Source: Subdoligranulum sp.
GTDB taxonomy: Bacteria; Bacillota; Clostridia; Oscillospirales; Ruminococcaceae
Assembly: GCA_014799685.1 (NCBI GenBank)
Contig: JAAVHN010000009.1
Location: 1-35,009, forward strand
Direction of reading: 5' to 3'
DNA: 35,009 nt
Both the position numbers and the translations under genes were made by a program. Each line of letters starts with the position of its first letter. The stretch's first letter is position 1. The notes beneath the pieces are model-generated. The model was not told the origin of the DNA. It was given only the letters and a program-made list of their open reading frames with translations, and searched no databases. This document shows, one piece after another, positions 24,292-32,863 of this stretch.

Positions 24292-25599
24292 ATGGACGAC
24301 CCACGCCGCGCGGCGGTGGCCGCATTGATGAAACAGGAGCGCAGCGGCTATGCGAATTTAGTGCTGCGCCACGCGCTGGACGGCTTCGACGGCGGCGCGC
24401 GGGAGCGCGCGTTTTTCAGCGCCGTGTTCTACGGCACGGTGGAGCGCATGGTCACGCTCGACTGGCTGCTGCAAAAGTTTTTAAAAATGCCGCTCACAAA
24501 GTTGGATGCACCCGTGCGCGCCATCCTGCGCAGCGGATTGTATCAGGCGCGCTATCTGGACAGCGTGCCGGTGCATGCGGCGGTGAATGAATCCGTCGCG
24601 CTCACGCGGCGCATGGGCAAGGCCAGCGCCGCCGGCATGGTGAACGCCGTGCTGCGCCGCGCCGCAGGCGTTGACCTCTCAAAGGAACACTTCCCGGATG
24701 AGATCACGCGGCTGAGCGTCACCTACAGCGTATCGCCGCAGCTAACGCGCCTGCTTTCGGAAAAATGCCCCGCGCAGTGCGAGGGGATCCTGCAGGCGTC
24801 CTTCATCCAGCCGTCCCTCTGTGTGCGTGTGAATACGCTGCAAACAGATGTTTCCGCGCTGGAAGCTGCCTTTGCCGCTGAGGGCGTTCCTACACGGCGC
24901 GGCCATGTGCCGAACAGCCTCTATGTATCCTGTCAGGGCGATATTGCCGCGCATCCGCTGTTTCAAAGCGGCGCGTTTCATGTGCAGGGCGAGGCCTCGC
25001 AGCTGGCCTGCGCCGCGCTTTGCCCAAAGCCCGGCGATACCGTGCTCGACCTCTGCGCCGCGCCCGGCGGCAAGAGCGCCACGCTGGCGCAGTACATGCA
25101 GAACACGGGCACGCTTATCGCCTGCGACGCCGCGCAAAACCGGCTGCCGCTCGTGGATAAAGTGTGGGCGCGGCTGGGTGTTTTGTGCGGCGAGGCGCGG
25201 CAAAACGACGCTTCTGTGTACGCTGCCGGTTTGCCCGAGGCGGACGCCGTGCTGTGCGACGTGCCCTGCTCCGGCCTCGGCGTGCTGGCGAAAAAGCCGG
25301 ATATCCGCCTCAAGACACTGGAGGGCCTGCCGGAGCTCGTCCGTTTGCAGCGCGCCATTTTAGAGACGGCGTCGCGCTATGTGAAGCCCGGCGGCAGGCT
25401 CGTCTATTCCACCTGTACGCTGAACCCGGACGAGAACGCAGGCGTCGTACGCGCGTTTTTGGCGCAGCATCCCGGGTTTTGTCCGCGTGCAGCGGAGCCT
25501 GTGCTTCCGGGAGCGACAAAAGATGACAAATTTCTTACACTTTACCCGCAAGACACCGGAACAGACGGATTTTTCATAGCTTTACTGGAGAGATTGTGA
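24292..25599 (+). CDS. rsmB: 16S rRNA (cytosine-967-C5)-methyltransferase
   Basis: This 435-residue RsmB/Sun enzyme methylates C967 of 16S rRNA with S-adenosylmethionine. The N-terminal NusB-like RNA-binding domain (about 1-130) has FFSAVFYGTVERMVTLDWLL and PVRAILRSGLYQARYLDSVP. The Rossmann methyltransferase domain has LDLCAAPGGKSATLAQYM (SAM loop, 252-269), DVPCSGLG with C326, and VYSTCTLNPDEN with the catalytic C375. Length matches the family. It is followed by rlmN after four bases, so the two form one transcript. Confidence 0.95.
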   Translation: MDDPRRAAVAALMKQERSGYANLVLRHALDGFDGGARERAFFSAVFYGTVERMVTLDWLLQKFLKMPLTKLDAPVRAILRSGLYQARYLDSVPVHAAVNESVALTRRMGKASAAGMVNAVLRRAAGVDLSKEHFPDEITRLSVTYSVSPQLTRLLSEKCPAQCEGILQASFIQPSLCVRVNTLQTDVSALEAAFAAEGVPTRRGHVPNSLYVSCQGDIAAHPLFQSGAFHVQGEASQLACAALCPKPGDTVLDLCAAPGGKSATLAQYMQNTGTLIACDAAQNRLPLVDKVWARLGVLCGEARQNDASVYAAGLPEADAVLCDVPCSGLGVLAKKPDIRLKTLEGLPELVRLQRAILETASRYVKPGGRLVYSTCTLNPDENAGVVRAFLAQHPGFCPRAAEPVLPGATKDDKFLTLYPQDTGTDGFFIALLERL

Positions 25600-25603
25600 T
25601 ATA

Positions 25604-26653
25604 ATGAATCGGATAGGGATCTCTTCTTATACCGAAGATCGCCTTGCGGCCCTGATGCAGGAGTTAGGGCAGCCCGCGTTCCGTGCGCGGCAGCTGTTCC
25701 GCTGGCTGCACGCAAAGCAGGTGGGTTCGTTTTCGGAGATGACCGATCAGCCCAAGGCGCTTTTGGCCGCATTGAAGGAGCGATTTTTCATCGAGACGCT
25801 TGCGGTGCAGCGCCGCCAGCAGTCGCGGGACGGCACGGTAAAATACCTGCTGCGCCTGCCGGACAATAATTGCATCGAAACGGTATGGATGCGCTATTCT
25901 TACGGCAATACTGTATGCGTCTCCACACAGGTGGGCTGCCGTATGGGCTGCCGCTTTTGCGCCTCTACGCAGGGCGGGCGCGTGCGCAACCTCACCGCAG
26001 GCGAGATCGCGGGCGAGATTTACGCCGCCGCGCGCGACCAGGGCGAGCGGGTATCCCATATTGTATTGATGGGCATCGGTGAGCCGCTTGATAATTTTGA
26101 CAACGTGATGGATTTTCTCTCCATCATTTCCTCACCGAACGGTGCGAACATCGGCATGCGCAACATCAGCCTTTCCACCTGCGGCCTCGTGCCGATGATC
26201 GAAAAGCTGGCCGGGCGGCGTTTGGGGCTGACGCTCTCCATCTCGCTGCATGCGCCCACAAACGAGATGCGCAGCGCGATGATGCCTGTGAACGATGCGT
26301 ATCCGTTGGAACAGCTGATCCCCGCGTGCCGCGCGTACCAGAAGACGACAGGCCGGCGCATCAGCTTTGAGTATTCGATGGTGAACGGCGTCAACGACAG
26401 TCCCGGGACGGCGCGGCGTCTGGCCTCGCTTCTCCGGGGCATGGGGGCACATGTGAACCTGATCCCCATCAATCCTGTGGACGGATCGCCCTATTCGGCG
26501 TCGGACGCGGCCAATATCCGCCGGTTTCAAACGATGCTCACGCAGCTTGGCGTGAATGCTACGGTGCGCCGGCGGCTGGGCACGGACATCAGTGCCGCCT
26601 GCGGCCAGCTGCGCCGCGAGGAGGCGGGGCAGACGGCGGACGGGACAGCCTGA
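25604..26653 (+). CDS. rlmN: 23S rRNA/tRNA (adenine-C2)-methyltransferase RlmN
   Basis: This 349-residue radical-SAM enzyme methylates A2503 of 23S rRNA and A37 of some tRNAs. The iron-sulfur ligands are C112, C116 and C119 in CRMGCRFCAST. The two catalytic cysteines are C105 (TVCVSTQVG) and C333 (ISAACGQL), so it is a full RlmN by these residues. MGIGEPLDN is the SAM-binding stretch. The N-terminal helical domain ends near residue 60. ATG at 25604, four bases after rsmB. Resistance-type Cfr shares the cysteines, but the synteny with rsmB and prpC argues for RlmN. Confidence 0.95.
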   Translation: MNRIGISSYTEDRLAALMQELGQPAFRARQLFRWLHAKQVGSFSEMTDQPKALLAALKERFFIETLAVQRRQQSRDGTVKYLLRLPDNNCIETVWMRYSYGNTVCVSTQVGCRMGCRFCASTQGGRVRNLTAGEIAGEIYAAARDQGERVSHIVLMGIGEPLDNFDNVMDFLSIISSPNGANIGMRNISLSTCGLVPMIEKLAGRRLGLTLSISLHAPTNEMRSAMMPVNDAYPLEQLIPACRAYQKTTGRRISFEYSMVNGVNDSPGTARRLASLLRGMGAHVNLIPINPVDGSPYSASDAANIRRFQTMLTQLGVNATVRRRLGTDISAACGQLRREEAGQTADGTA

Positions 26654-26828
26654 CAAAGCGGAGATTTTGAAGCAAGCGGCTTCGGCGCAAAGGATGCGGG
26701 GGACGGGGGTTCCGTTCACATCCGAAAGCGCTCCGCAGGTTGACAGCATCACAAACGATAAGGCACGGAGCGGGGCCGGATGACTCTCCGCAAGGAACGC
26801 AGGATCACGCCGAAAGGAGGACGCCGGG

Positions 26829-27581
26829 ATGAAGCTGGTGGGAGCGACCGATATCGGTTTGCAGCGCAATGAAAATCAGGACAGTTACCGTGCGGGACAC
26901 CGTTCGGACGGCACCGCTTGGGGTGTTGTGTGCGACGGCATGGGCGGCGCCAAAGGCGGACGCATGGCCAGCAGTCTTGCCTGCGCCGTGATGGAGCGCG
27001 TGGTAGAGGCGGGGCTGGAACGCCAAAGCGGCGCGCCGCAGCCGCCGGCGCTGCTTTCGGGCGCGCTGGAACAGGCAAACCGCGTCGTCTACGAAAAGGC
27101 GTGCGAAACACCGGATTTGGAGGGCATGGGCACCACGGCGGTGTGCGTGCTTGTCTGCGGCGGCATGGCGTATTACGCGCATGTGGGCGATTCGCGGCTG
27201 TACCTCTGCCGGAACGGCCGGCTGCACCAGCTGACGAAGGATCACTCAATGGTGCAGGAGCTGGTGGAGCAGGGCCGCCTCACAGAGGAGGAGGCCGAGA
27301 ACCATCCGCGCAAAAACCTCATCACGCGCGCAATCGGCGTCGGCGAGGAGCTGCAGCCGGATTTTGGCGCGAAGGAGGTAAGCCCCCGGGATATCCTGCT
27401 TTTGTGCAGCGACGGGCTGAGCAATTGCGTGCAGGTGGGCGAGATCGAGCATATTTTGGCGCATATGTCCTTTTTCGATACGGCACAGGCCCTGGTGATG
27501 CAGGCGCTGCGGGGCGGCGGCCATGACAATATCACAGTTCTGCTGATACAGATAGAGGGCGCGGAGGAAAGCAATGGATAA
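26829..27581 (+). CDS. prpC: PP2C-type serine/threonine phosphatase (PrpC/Stp)
   Basis: This 250-residue Mn2+/Mg2+-dependent phosphatase reverses phosphorylation by the adjacent PrkC kinase. Metal-binding motifs are all visible: NENQDS (D18), VVCDGMGG (D36, G37), YYAHVGDSRLYL, LLLCSDGLSN (D195) and GGHDNITVLL (D233). The protein is soluble and of normal length. AAAGGAGG precedes the ATG. The end overlaps prkC by eight bases, which is typical of this pair and keeps their amounts linked. Confidence 0.96.
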   Translation: MKLVGATDIGLQRNENQDSYRAGHRSDGTAWGVVCDGMGGAKGGRMASSLACAVMERVVEAGLERQSGAPQPPALLSGALEQANRVVYEKACETPDLEGMGTTAVCVLVCGGMAYYAHVGDSRLYLCRNGRLHQLTKDHSMVQELVEQGRLTEEEAENHPRKNLITRAIGVGEELQPDFGAKEVSPRDILLLCSDGLSNCVQVGEIEHILAHMSFFDTAQALVMQALRGGGHDNITVLLIQIEGAEESNG

Positions 27582-29679
27582 TCTGATCGGAAAAATTTTA
27601 GAGGAGCGCTACCGCATCAGCGAGTTGATCGGCACCGGCGGCATGGCAAACGTATACAAGGCCACCGATTTGATCGACGGCACGGTGGTTGCGGTGAAGA
27701 TCCTGCGCGAGGAATGCCGCAGCAACAGCGAGCTGGTGCGGCGCTTCAAAAACGAATCCAAGGCCATCTCGGTGCTGGATCACCCCAACATCGTCAAGGT
27801 ATTCGATTTCAGCATGACGGAAAAGATTCAATATATCATCATGGAGTATATTGACGGGATCACGCTGAAAGAATATATGGAGTACCGCGGCCAGCCCCTT
27901 ACCTATAAGGAGACGCTGCATTTTATCACACAGGTGCTTGCGGCGCTGCAGCATGCCCACGAAAGGGGCATCGTGCACCGCGATATCAAGCCGCAGAACA
28001 TGATGCTGCTCTCCGACAGCAGCATCAAGGTGATGGATTTCGGCATCGCGCGTTTTTCGCGCAGCGAGAACCAGACCATGACGGACAAGGCCATCGGCTC
28101 GGTGCACTATATCAGCCCCGAGCAGGCGCGCGGCGGCGCGACCGACGCAAAGGCCGATCTGTATTCCGTCGGCGTGATGATGTACGAGATGCTGTCCGGC
28201 CGGCTTCCGTTCGAATCGGACAGCCCCGTCTCGGTGGCGATCAAGCAGATCTCCGATACCGCGACGCCCCTGCGCGAGTTGAACCCCGCCGTGCCGGAGG
28301 CATTGGCCTCCATCACCGAGCGGGCTATGGCGAAGGATCCCCGCGAGCGCTACCCTTCAGCACAGGCGATGCTGGCGGATATCGACGAATTCAAGCGCAA
28401 CCCCAGCGTAAAATTTGAATACCAGTACCTGACGGACTCGGCGCCGACGCGGTATGTGGACAAGGTGATGAGTAAAACGGCGGACAAGCAGGGTACGGCG
28501 CGGCGCACGGCGTCTTCGAAGAATACTGCGCCCAGAAACGGCCAGAGAAAGCCGAAAAAGAAGAAAAAGCGGCGGCTTCTGCTGCCTATTCTGGCGGGCA
28601 TGGCGGCGGCGTTTCTGATTGGTTCTTCCATTTTGGTGTATTGGATCTTCAAAGAGCAGAGCAACGGCATGTTCAGCCCGCACGAGGATGTGGAACTGCC
28701 GAATTTCATCGGCCTTTCTTACGACCAGATCAAGGAGCAGTATAAGGATTCGCAGTTCTATTTTAAAGAGGAAAGCGAATACAATGAACAGTACGCCGCG
28801 GGCCTGATCTGCGACCAATACCCGCGCGCCCAGACGGCGGACAACCCCAAGATCGTGAAGGACAACGCTGTGATCACGCTGACGGTGAGCAAGGGCGTCC
28901 AGGTCATCGAGATGCCCAATCTTGCGGGTATGACGCGTGCGGAGGCGACAGCGGAATGCCGGCGGCTCGGCCTGCTGCCCACGTTCCGCTCGGTGCTCGT
29001 GCCCCCGGGCCAATCCAGCGGCTTCGTGATGAGCACCGATCCGCTTGTGGGAACGTCCGTTGAGGCGAACACCTCCAACAGCAAGGTCACCGTGTACATC
29101 AGCCAGCAGGAGATGGATAAGAGCGCGACCGTGCCGAATCTGGTGGGGATGACCACGCTGGAAGACGCGCAGACCGCGCTCAAAAATGCGATGCTGGTGC
29201 TGGGCGCGTACACTGAGGAATACAGCGATACCGTGCCCGCGGGCGCGATCATTTCGCAGGACCCGGTGGAGGGTTCTCCCGCCCGCTGGAATGATTCGGT
29301 TTCCGTGGTGGTTTCCAAGGGGCCGGAGGAGAGGACGAGGACAATCACGCTGACGGTGTCGCATCAGTATAAAACAGGCGACGCGGAATTTGATATTTCC
29401 AGCCAACCATATAGATGCTTCTTTAATGATGCGCAAGTTGGCGGCGAGTGGATATATCCGTCAGGTAGTGCTGGGCCTCAGGGTACGAGTTGGTCGATTA
29501 CTTCTACGGGAAGCGGGACAGTTAGAATAGAGTGGGGCGGACAGCCGGTTTGGTCAAACGGCATTGATTTTGGCCCGGGTGGTGGAGATGTTGGCTATAC
29601 AGATGATCGTGGAAATGATGATACAAGGCAGGAGCCGTCGAAGGCTCCGGAAGGCGGAGACGAAGACGGAGGCGAGTAG
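27574..29679 (+). CDS. prkC: PASTA-domain serine/threonine protein kinase (PrkC/StkP)
   Basis: This 701-residue membrane kinase senses peptidoglycan fragments and controls growth, cell-wall synthesis and spore germination in relatives. The cytoplasmic kinase domain (1-275) has the Gly-loop IGTGGMANVYKA, K42 in VAVKIL, HRDIKPQN (D137), DFGIAR (155-160) and an activation loop with TMTDKAIGSVHYISPEQ (T168, T170 likely autophosphorylated). A lysine-rich juxtamembrane segment (about 325-334) leads to one membrane helix (335-358). Three PASTA domains follow (about 372-441, 443-511, 517-584). The last 115 residues form an extra C-terminal region ending in an Asp/Gly/Glu-rich tail, more AT-rich than the rest of the gene. 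Overlaps prpC by eight bases. Confidence 0.96.
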   Translation: MDNLIGKILEERYRISELIGTGGMANVYKATDLIDGTVVAVKILREECRSNSELVRRFKNESKAISVLDHPNIVKVFDFSMTEKIQYIIMEYIDGITLKEYMEYRGQPLTYKETLHFITQVLAALQHAHERGIVHRDIKPQNMMLLSDSSIKVMDFGIARFSRSENQTMTDKAIGSVHYISPEQARGGATDAKADLYSVGVMMYEMLSGRLPFESDSPVSVAIKQISDTATPLRELNPAVPEALASITERAMAKDPRERYPSAQAMLADIDEFKRNPSVKFEYQYLTDSAPTRYVDKVMSKTADKQGTARRTASSKNTAPRNGQRKPKKKKKRRLLLPILAGMAAAFLIGSSILVYWIFKEQSNGMFSPHEDVELPNFIGLSYDQIKEQYKDSQFYFKEESEYNEQYAAGLICDQYPRAQTADNPKIVKDNAVITLTVSKGVQVIEMPNLAGMTRAEATAECRRLGLLPTFRSVLVPPGQSSGFVMSTDPLVGTSVEANTSNSKVTVYISQQEMDKSATVPNLVGMTTLEDAQTALKNAMLVLGAYTEEYSDTVPAGAIISQDPVEGSPARWNDSVSVVVSKGPEERTRTITLTVSHQYKTGDAEFDISSQPYRCFFNDAQVGGEWIYPSGSAGPQGTSWSITSTGSGTVRIEWGGQPVWSNGIDFGPGGGDVGYTDDRGNDDTRQEPSKAPEGGDEDGGE

Positions 29680-29743
29680 TAAACTGCTTATTAATAAGTT
29701 GCTCCAGCCTTTTCTGAAGCAAGACTGAACAACATGCCAATGA

Positions 29744-29772
29744 TATTCATTTACCGGTAAAACTTCTATAAA
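29744..29772 (+). promoter_or_regulatory. Candidate promoter with internal palindromic operator
   Basis: TATTCA (29744-29749), a 17-bp spacer and TATAAA (29767-29772). The spacer begins with the perfect 12-bp palindrome TTTACCGGTAAA (29750-29761), a typical position for a repressor site. A second perfect palindrome, CTTATTAATAAG, lies at 29687-29698. The -35 is weak (three of six), so this is tentative. It would serve the PASTA gene starting at 29890. Confidence 0.35.
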
Positions 29773-29889
29773 AAGCAAAATTGGCACAAAATACTTTTGA
29801 ATGGATACCGGCACTCAATCCGCGCCCCATATCAGCATTTTTTAATTCAAAAGAACCGACCCAAATCAATCAGCGGGGGATACGAGATC

Positions 29890-31731
29890 GTGGCATCGAA
29901 GAGACAAAACAAAAAAACAAGCGCCGCGCGGCAGAAGGAGCAGATCGCTGCCGCGCAGGCGCAGCCTGCCGCCGAAAACCTGCCGGCGCAGGAGCCGGGG
30001 CCCGGTGCGCCGCAGGAGCAGCTTCCGGTTACGCCAGAGGCCGCAGATATGCCGGATGTGAAGGCCGCACTGGAGAGCGCCGCCGCAGAGCCGGCTGCAC
30101 CGGATACGGTGAGCGCTCAGCCGGAGCAGTCTGCCCCGGAAGAACGTGCGCAAATGCCGGAGCAAAACGCGGCGGAGCCGCAGCAGAATGCTCCAAAGGA
30201 CAACATGCCGGAAAATGCAGCGCCCGAGGGGGGAGCGGCCGTAGATGAGGCTGCCCCAAAAGCACCGGCGCAGAAGCCGGATGCGCCCAAAAAACCGCGC
30301 AGGCGGCGATCCAGAAAGAAAACGGCGCCGCAGGAGGCCACGTCCGCCGAAAATCCGGAGGAACCGCAGCCCGGGCAACTGCCGGAAGCGGAGAAGCCGC
30401 GGCCTGATGCCGGAGAACCGCAGCCGGAAGCCGCGGAACCGCAGCCGGAGACAGAAACGCCGGAATCCGATCAGCAGCCCGGGGCCGAAAAACAGGAGCC
30501 GGAAAAAGAAAGCGGGGAGACGCCGGAAAAAGAAAGCGACCCGGCCGGCGAATCCCAAAGCGAACCCCGGGAAGAAACGCCCGAAGCCGGTGAACCGGAA
30601 AAGCCGGCGCCGGAGCCCGCCGGGGAGCTCATGCTGCCCGAGGCGCCGCCGGCCTTGCAAAAATATCTTACACCGTTCGAGCTGCCCGGCCTGCCGGACG
30701 GCCTTGCAAAGCCGCCGGATCCTCCCAAAAAGAGCAAAAAGAAAAAGAAGAAAAAGAAAAGGCGCCACCACTGGATCTTCTGGACATTTGTGCTGCTGAC
30801 GCTGCTGATTGCAGGCGCATCGGGCCGGTATATTTACTGGATGTTCACCGAATCCGACAGCACGCTGTTCGATGTGAAGGATGACGTGGAGCTGCCCAAT
30901 TTGCTGGGCCTGCGCTGGGAGAGCGTGCAGACGGATGAAGCGTTCAGCAACTTCAAACTGGAAATGATGGAAGTCTATGACGACGAGGCCCCTGCAGGCG
31001 AAATCGTCGACCAAAACCCGCGCGCGCCGCGTCAGGTGAAGGAAAATTCCCGCATCATCGTCAAGGTGAGCAAGGGCGTCGAGACAGTGACGGTGCCGGA
31101 TGTCACAGGCTGGAACCGGGATACCGCGCGCGAAAAGCTCAGCGAAATGAACCTGACGATGATGTTCCGGAACGAGAATGCGCCCGACGTCCCGGCGGAC
31201 AGCGTCATCCGCACCGATCCCGAGGCCGGTACGCTTGTGAAGGCGGGCACGACAATCACGGTATATATCCGGCGCGAATCGCAGGGTCCCCGGTACGTCA
31301 CGGTACCCACCTGCATCGGCGCCGAATCGGAAAGCGAGGGGGGCATCCGTCTTTCGCGCGTCGGATTGCTGATGCGAACCACCAGCGTGGAGAATGAAGC
31401 CCCGGCGGGCACCGTGATCGAGCAATCGCCCGCGCCGGGCGCGATGGTTCCGGCCGGCACGCACGTTACGCTCACAATCTCCCTGGGTCCGCCGCCCCCG
31501 CCGCCTCCGGCACCGGAACCGGAACCGGAGCCGGAACCGGAGCCGGAAGAAGAGGAAGAGCCGGAGCCTGTACAACCAACGACACCAACGGTACCTACAG
31601 AGCCAACGCCCCCGACGGAACCAACAACTCCAGAGCCGACAGAGCCCGATGAGGGAGACGGAGACGGAAACGAGGGTGAAGGTGGAAACGAGGGTGAAGG
31701 TAGCGATGGAAACAACTTTCCCTCTGAGTAA
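29890..31731 (+). CDS. Kinase-less PASTA-domain membrane protein
   Basis: This 613-residue protein resembles PrkC without a kinase. A cytoplasmic Pro/Ala/Glu/Gln-rich disordered region (1-290) contains a basic patch (KKPRRRRSRKK, about 134-144) and ends in a lysine-rich juxtamembrane stretch (280-290). One membrane helix follows (294-318), then three PASTA domains (about 332-396, 399-463, 470-533) and a Pro/Glu/Thr-rich and then Gly/Glu/Asp-rich tail. The membrane exit YWMFTESD then DDVELPNLLGL parallels YWIFKEQS then EDVELPNFIGL of PrkC. I chose the GTG at 29890, with GGGG ten bases upstream; the frame is open to an ATG at 29797, whose extra residues look non-family. It probably shares PrkC's ligand or partners; this is inference. 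Confidence 0.82.
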   Translation: MASKRQNKKTSAARQKEQIAAAQAQPAAENLPAQEPGPGAPQEQLPVTPEAADMPDVKAALESAAAEPAAPDTVSAQPEQSAPEERAQMPEQNAAEPQQNAPKDNMPENAAPEGGAAVDEAAPKAPAQKPDAPKKPRRRRSRKKTAPQEATSAENPEEPQPGQLPEAEKPRPDAGEPQPEAAEPQPETETPESDQQPGAEKQEPEKESGETPEKESDPAGESQSEPREETPEAGEPEKPAPEPAGELMLPEAPPALQKYLTPFELPGLPDGLAKPPDPPKKSKKKKKKKKRRHHWIFWTFVLLTLLIAGASGRYIYWMFTESDSTLFDVKDDVELPNLLGLRWESVQTDEAFSNFKLEMMEVYDDEAPAGEIVDQNPRAPRQVKENSRIIVKVSKGVETVTVPDVTGWNRDTAREKLSEMNLTMMFRNENAPDVPADSVIRTDPEAGTLVKAGTTITVYIRRESQGPRYVTVPTCIGAESESEGGIRLSRVGLLMRTTSVENEAPAGTVIEQSPAPGAMVPAGTHVTLTISLGPPPPPPPAPEPEPEPEPEPEEEEEPEPVQPTTPTVPTEPTPPTEPTTPEPTEPDEGDGDGNEGEGGNEGEGSDGNNFPSE

Positions 31732-31826
31732 AACGTAGTTCTCCGCACCGACTCTCCATTCCGTTCTATAGGTACCATTTACAGGCAAGGTATCCATCCC
31801 CGGCCTGCCATAACGGAGGAAATCGG

Positions 31827-32699
31827 ATGTTCGATCACTATATCATCAAGGGCATCGGCGGGTTCTACTATGTCAAATCGGGCGATGCTGTGATCGAGTG
31901 CCGCGCGCGCGGCGTCTTCCGCAAAAAGCGCATCACGCCCGTGGCGGGAGACGCCGTCCGCATCGAAACCGAGGGCGGCGCGCCCGTCATCGCCGAAATT
32001 TTGCCGCGAAAAAATGTGTTTGTACGCCCGCCGGTGGCCAATGTCGATCAGATGTTCCTTGTGGCCAGCACGGTGCAGCCTGCGCCCAGTACGCTGGTGC
32101 TGGATAAGCTTTCGGCCATCGCTGTGGATAAGGGCGCGCAGCCGGTGCTTGTCATCACCAAGACCGATCTTGCCGACGCCGGTGCGCTCGCCGCATGCTA
32201 TGCGCATTCCGGCATTCCCGTCATCCGCGTCAACGCAGCCACCGGCGTGGGCGTGGACGAGATCCGTACACGCCTTGCGGGCAAGCTGAGCGTGTTTTGC
32301 GGCAATTCCGGCGTGGGCAAATCGACGCTGCTGCGCGCGCTGCTGCCCGGTCAAACGCTCGAGACAGGCGAGATCAGCCAGAAGTTAGGCCGCGGACGGC
32401 ACACCACGCGCGAGGTGACGCTGTACGAGACAGACGGCGGCCTTGTGGCGGATACGCCCGGCTTTGCGAGCCTCGATTTGGAGCGCGCCGCGTACATCCC
32501 AAAAGAAAATCTGCAATTTGCATTCCCCGAGATCGCGCGCTATTTTGGCCGGTGCCGCTTTACCGGCTGTTCCCATACGGCCGAAACCGGCTGTGCCGTG
32601 CGCGCTGCGCTGGCTGCGGGCGAGATCGATGCCGCCCGGTATGAAAGCTATGCCGCGCTGTACGCCGAGGCGAAGGAAGTAAAGGAATGGGAGCTGTAG
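31827..32699 (+). CDS. rsgA: Small ribosomal subunit biogenesis GTPase RsgA
   Basis: This 290-residue circularly permuted GTPase checks late 30S assembly. An N-terminal OB-fold (about 1-66, with RKKRITPVAGDAV) is followed by the permuted GTPase motifs in order G4 TKTD (111-114), G1 GNSGVGKST (159-167) and G3 DTPG (209-212), with GRGRHTTREV as switch I. A C-terminal zinc finger has C243, C248, H250 and C256. GGAGG lies before the ATG. In Bacillus rpe follows; here a hypothetical gene does. A terminator at 32781-32821 closes this transcript. Confidence 0.96.
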   Translation: MFDHYIIKGIGGFYYVKSGDAVIECRARGVFRKKRITPVAGDAVRIETEGGAPVIAEILPRKNVFVRPPVANVDQMFLVASTVQPAPSTLVLDKLSAIAVDKGAQPVLVITKTDLADAGALAACYAHSGIPVIRVNAATGVGVDEIRTRLAGKLSVFCGNSGVGKSTLLRALLPGQTLETGEISQKLGRGRHTTREVTLYETDGGLVADTPGFASLDLERAAYIPKENLQFAFPEIARYFGRCRFTGCSHTAETGCAVRAALAAGEIDAARYESYAALYAEAKEVKEWEL

Positions 32700-32780
32700 C
32701 GCGGTCGAAATTTCCCGCGGGAATGATGTGGGGCCAGTGCCGCCGGGCTGCATCCGGCGATCGATCCAGAGGTTCCATAG

Positions 32781-32821
32781 GGGCTTCTGTGGAAATTTCC
32801 ATCCGCAGAAGCCCTTTTTTT
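32781..32821 (+). terminator. Terminator after rsgA
   Basis: GGGCTTCTG and CAGAAGCCC pair, with an inner TGG/CCA pair around AAATTT, and the stem runs directly into seven T residues. It lies about 80 bp past the rsgA stop, so the next gene must have its own promoter within 32822-32940. Confidence 0.88.
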
Positions 32822-32863
32822 GTGTACCCGAGACGCGGCACACGGTTTTCCAAATCAGAAAAA

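Noticed and set aside
23921-24325. Minus-strand frame of 134 codons in the fmt-rsmB gap
   Set aside because: It overlaps the start of rsmB, has no ribosome site that I can see, and its translation has no recognisable pattern.
25604-26653. RlmN as a Cfr-type antibiotic resistance methyltransferase
   Set aside because: The gene sits at the conserved rsmB-rlmN-prpC position and reads as a normal RlmN, including both catalytic cysteines.
29687-29698. CTTATTAATAAG palindrome as a terminator after prkC
   Set aside because: The stem is AT-only in the middle, has no loop and no T run, so it would not terminate; it could at most be a protein-binding site.
29866-31797. 643-codon minus-strand frame opposite the PASTA gene
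   Set aside because: Extreme Arg/Phe/Leu composition caused by the Glu/Pro-rich codons of the sense strand; no start signal.
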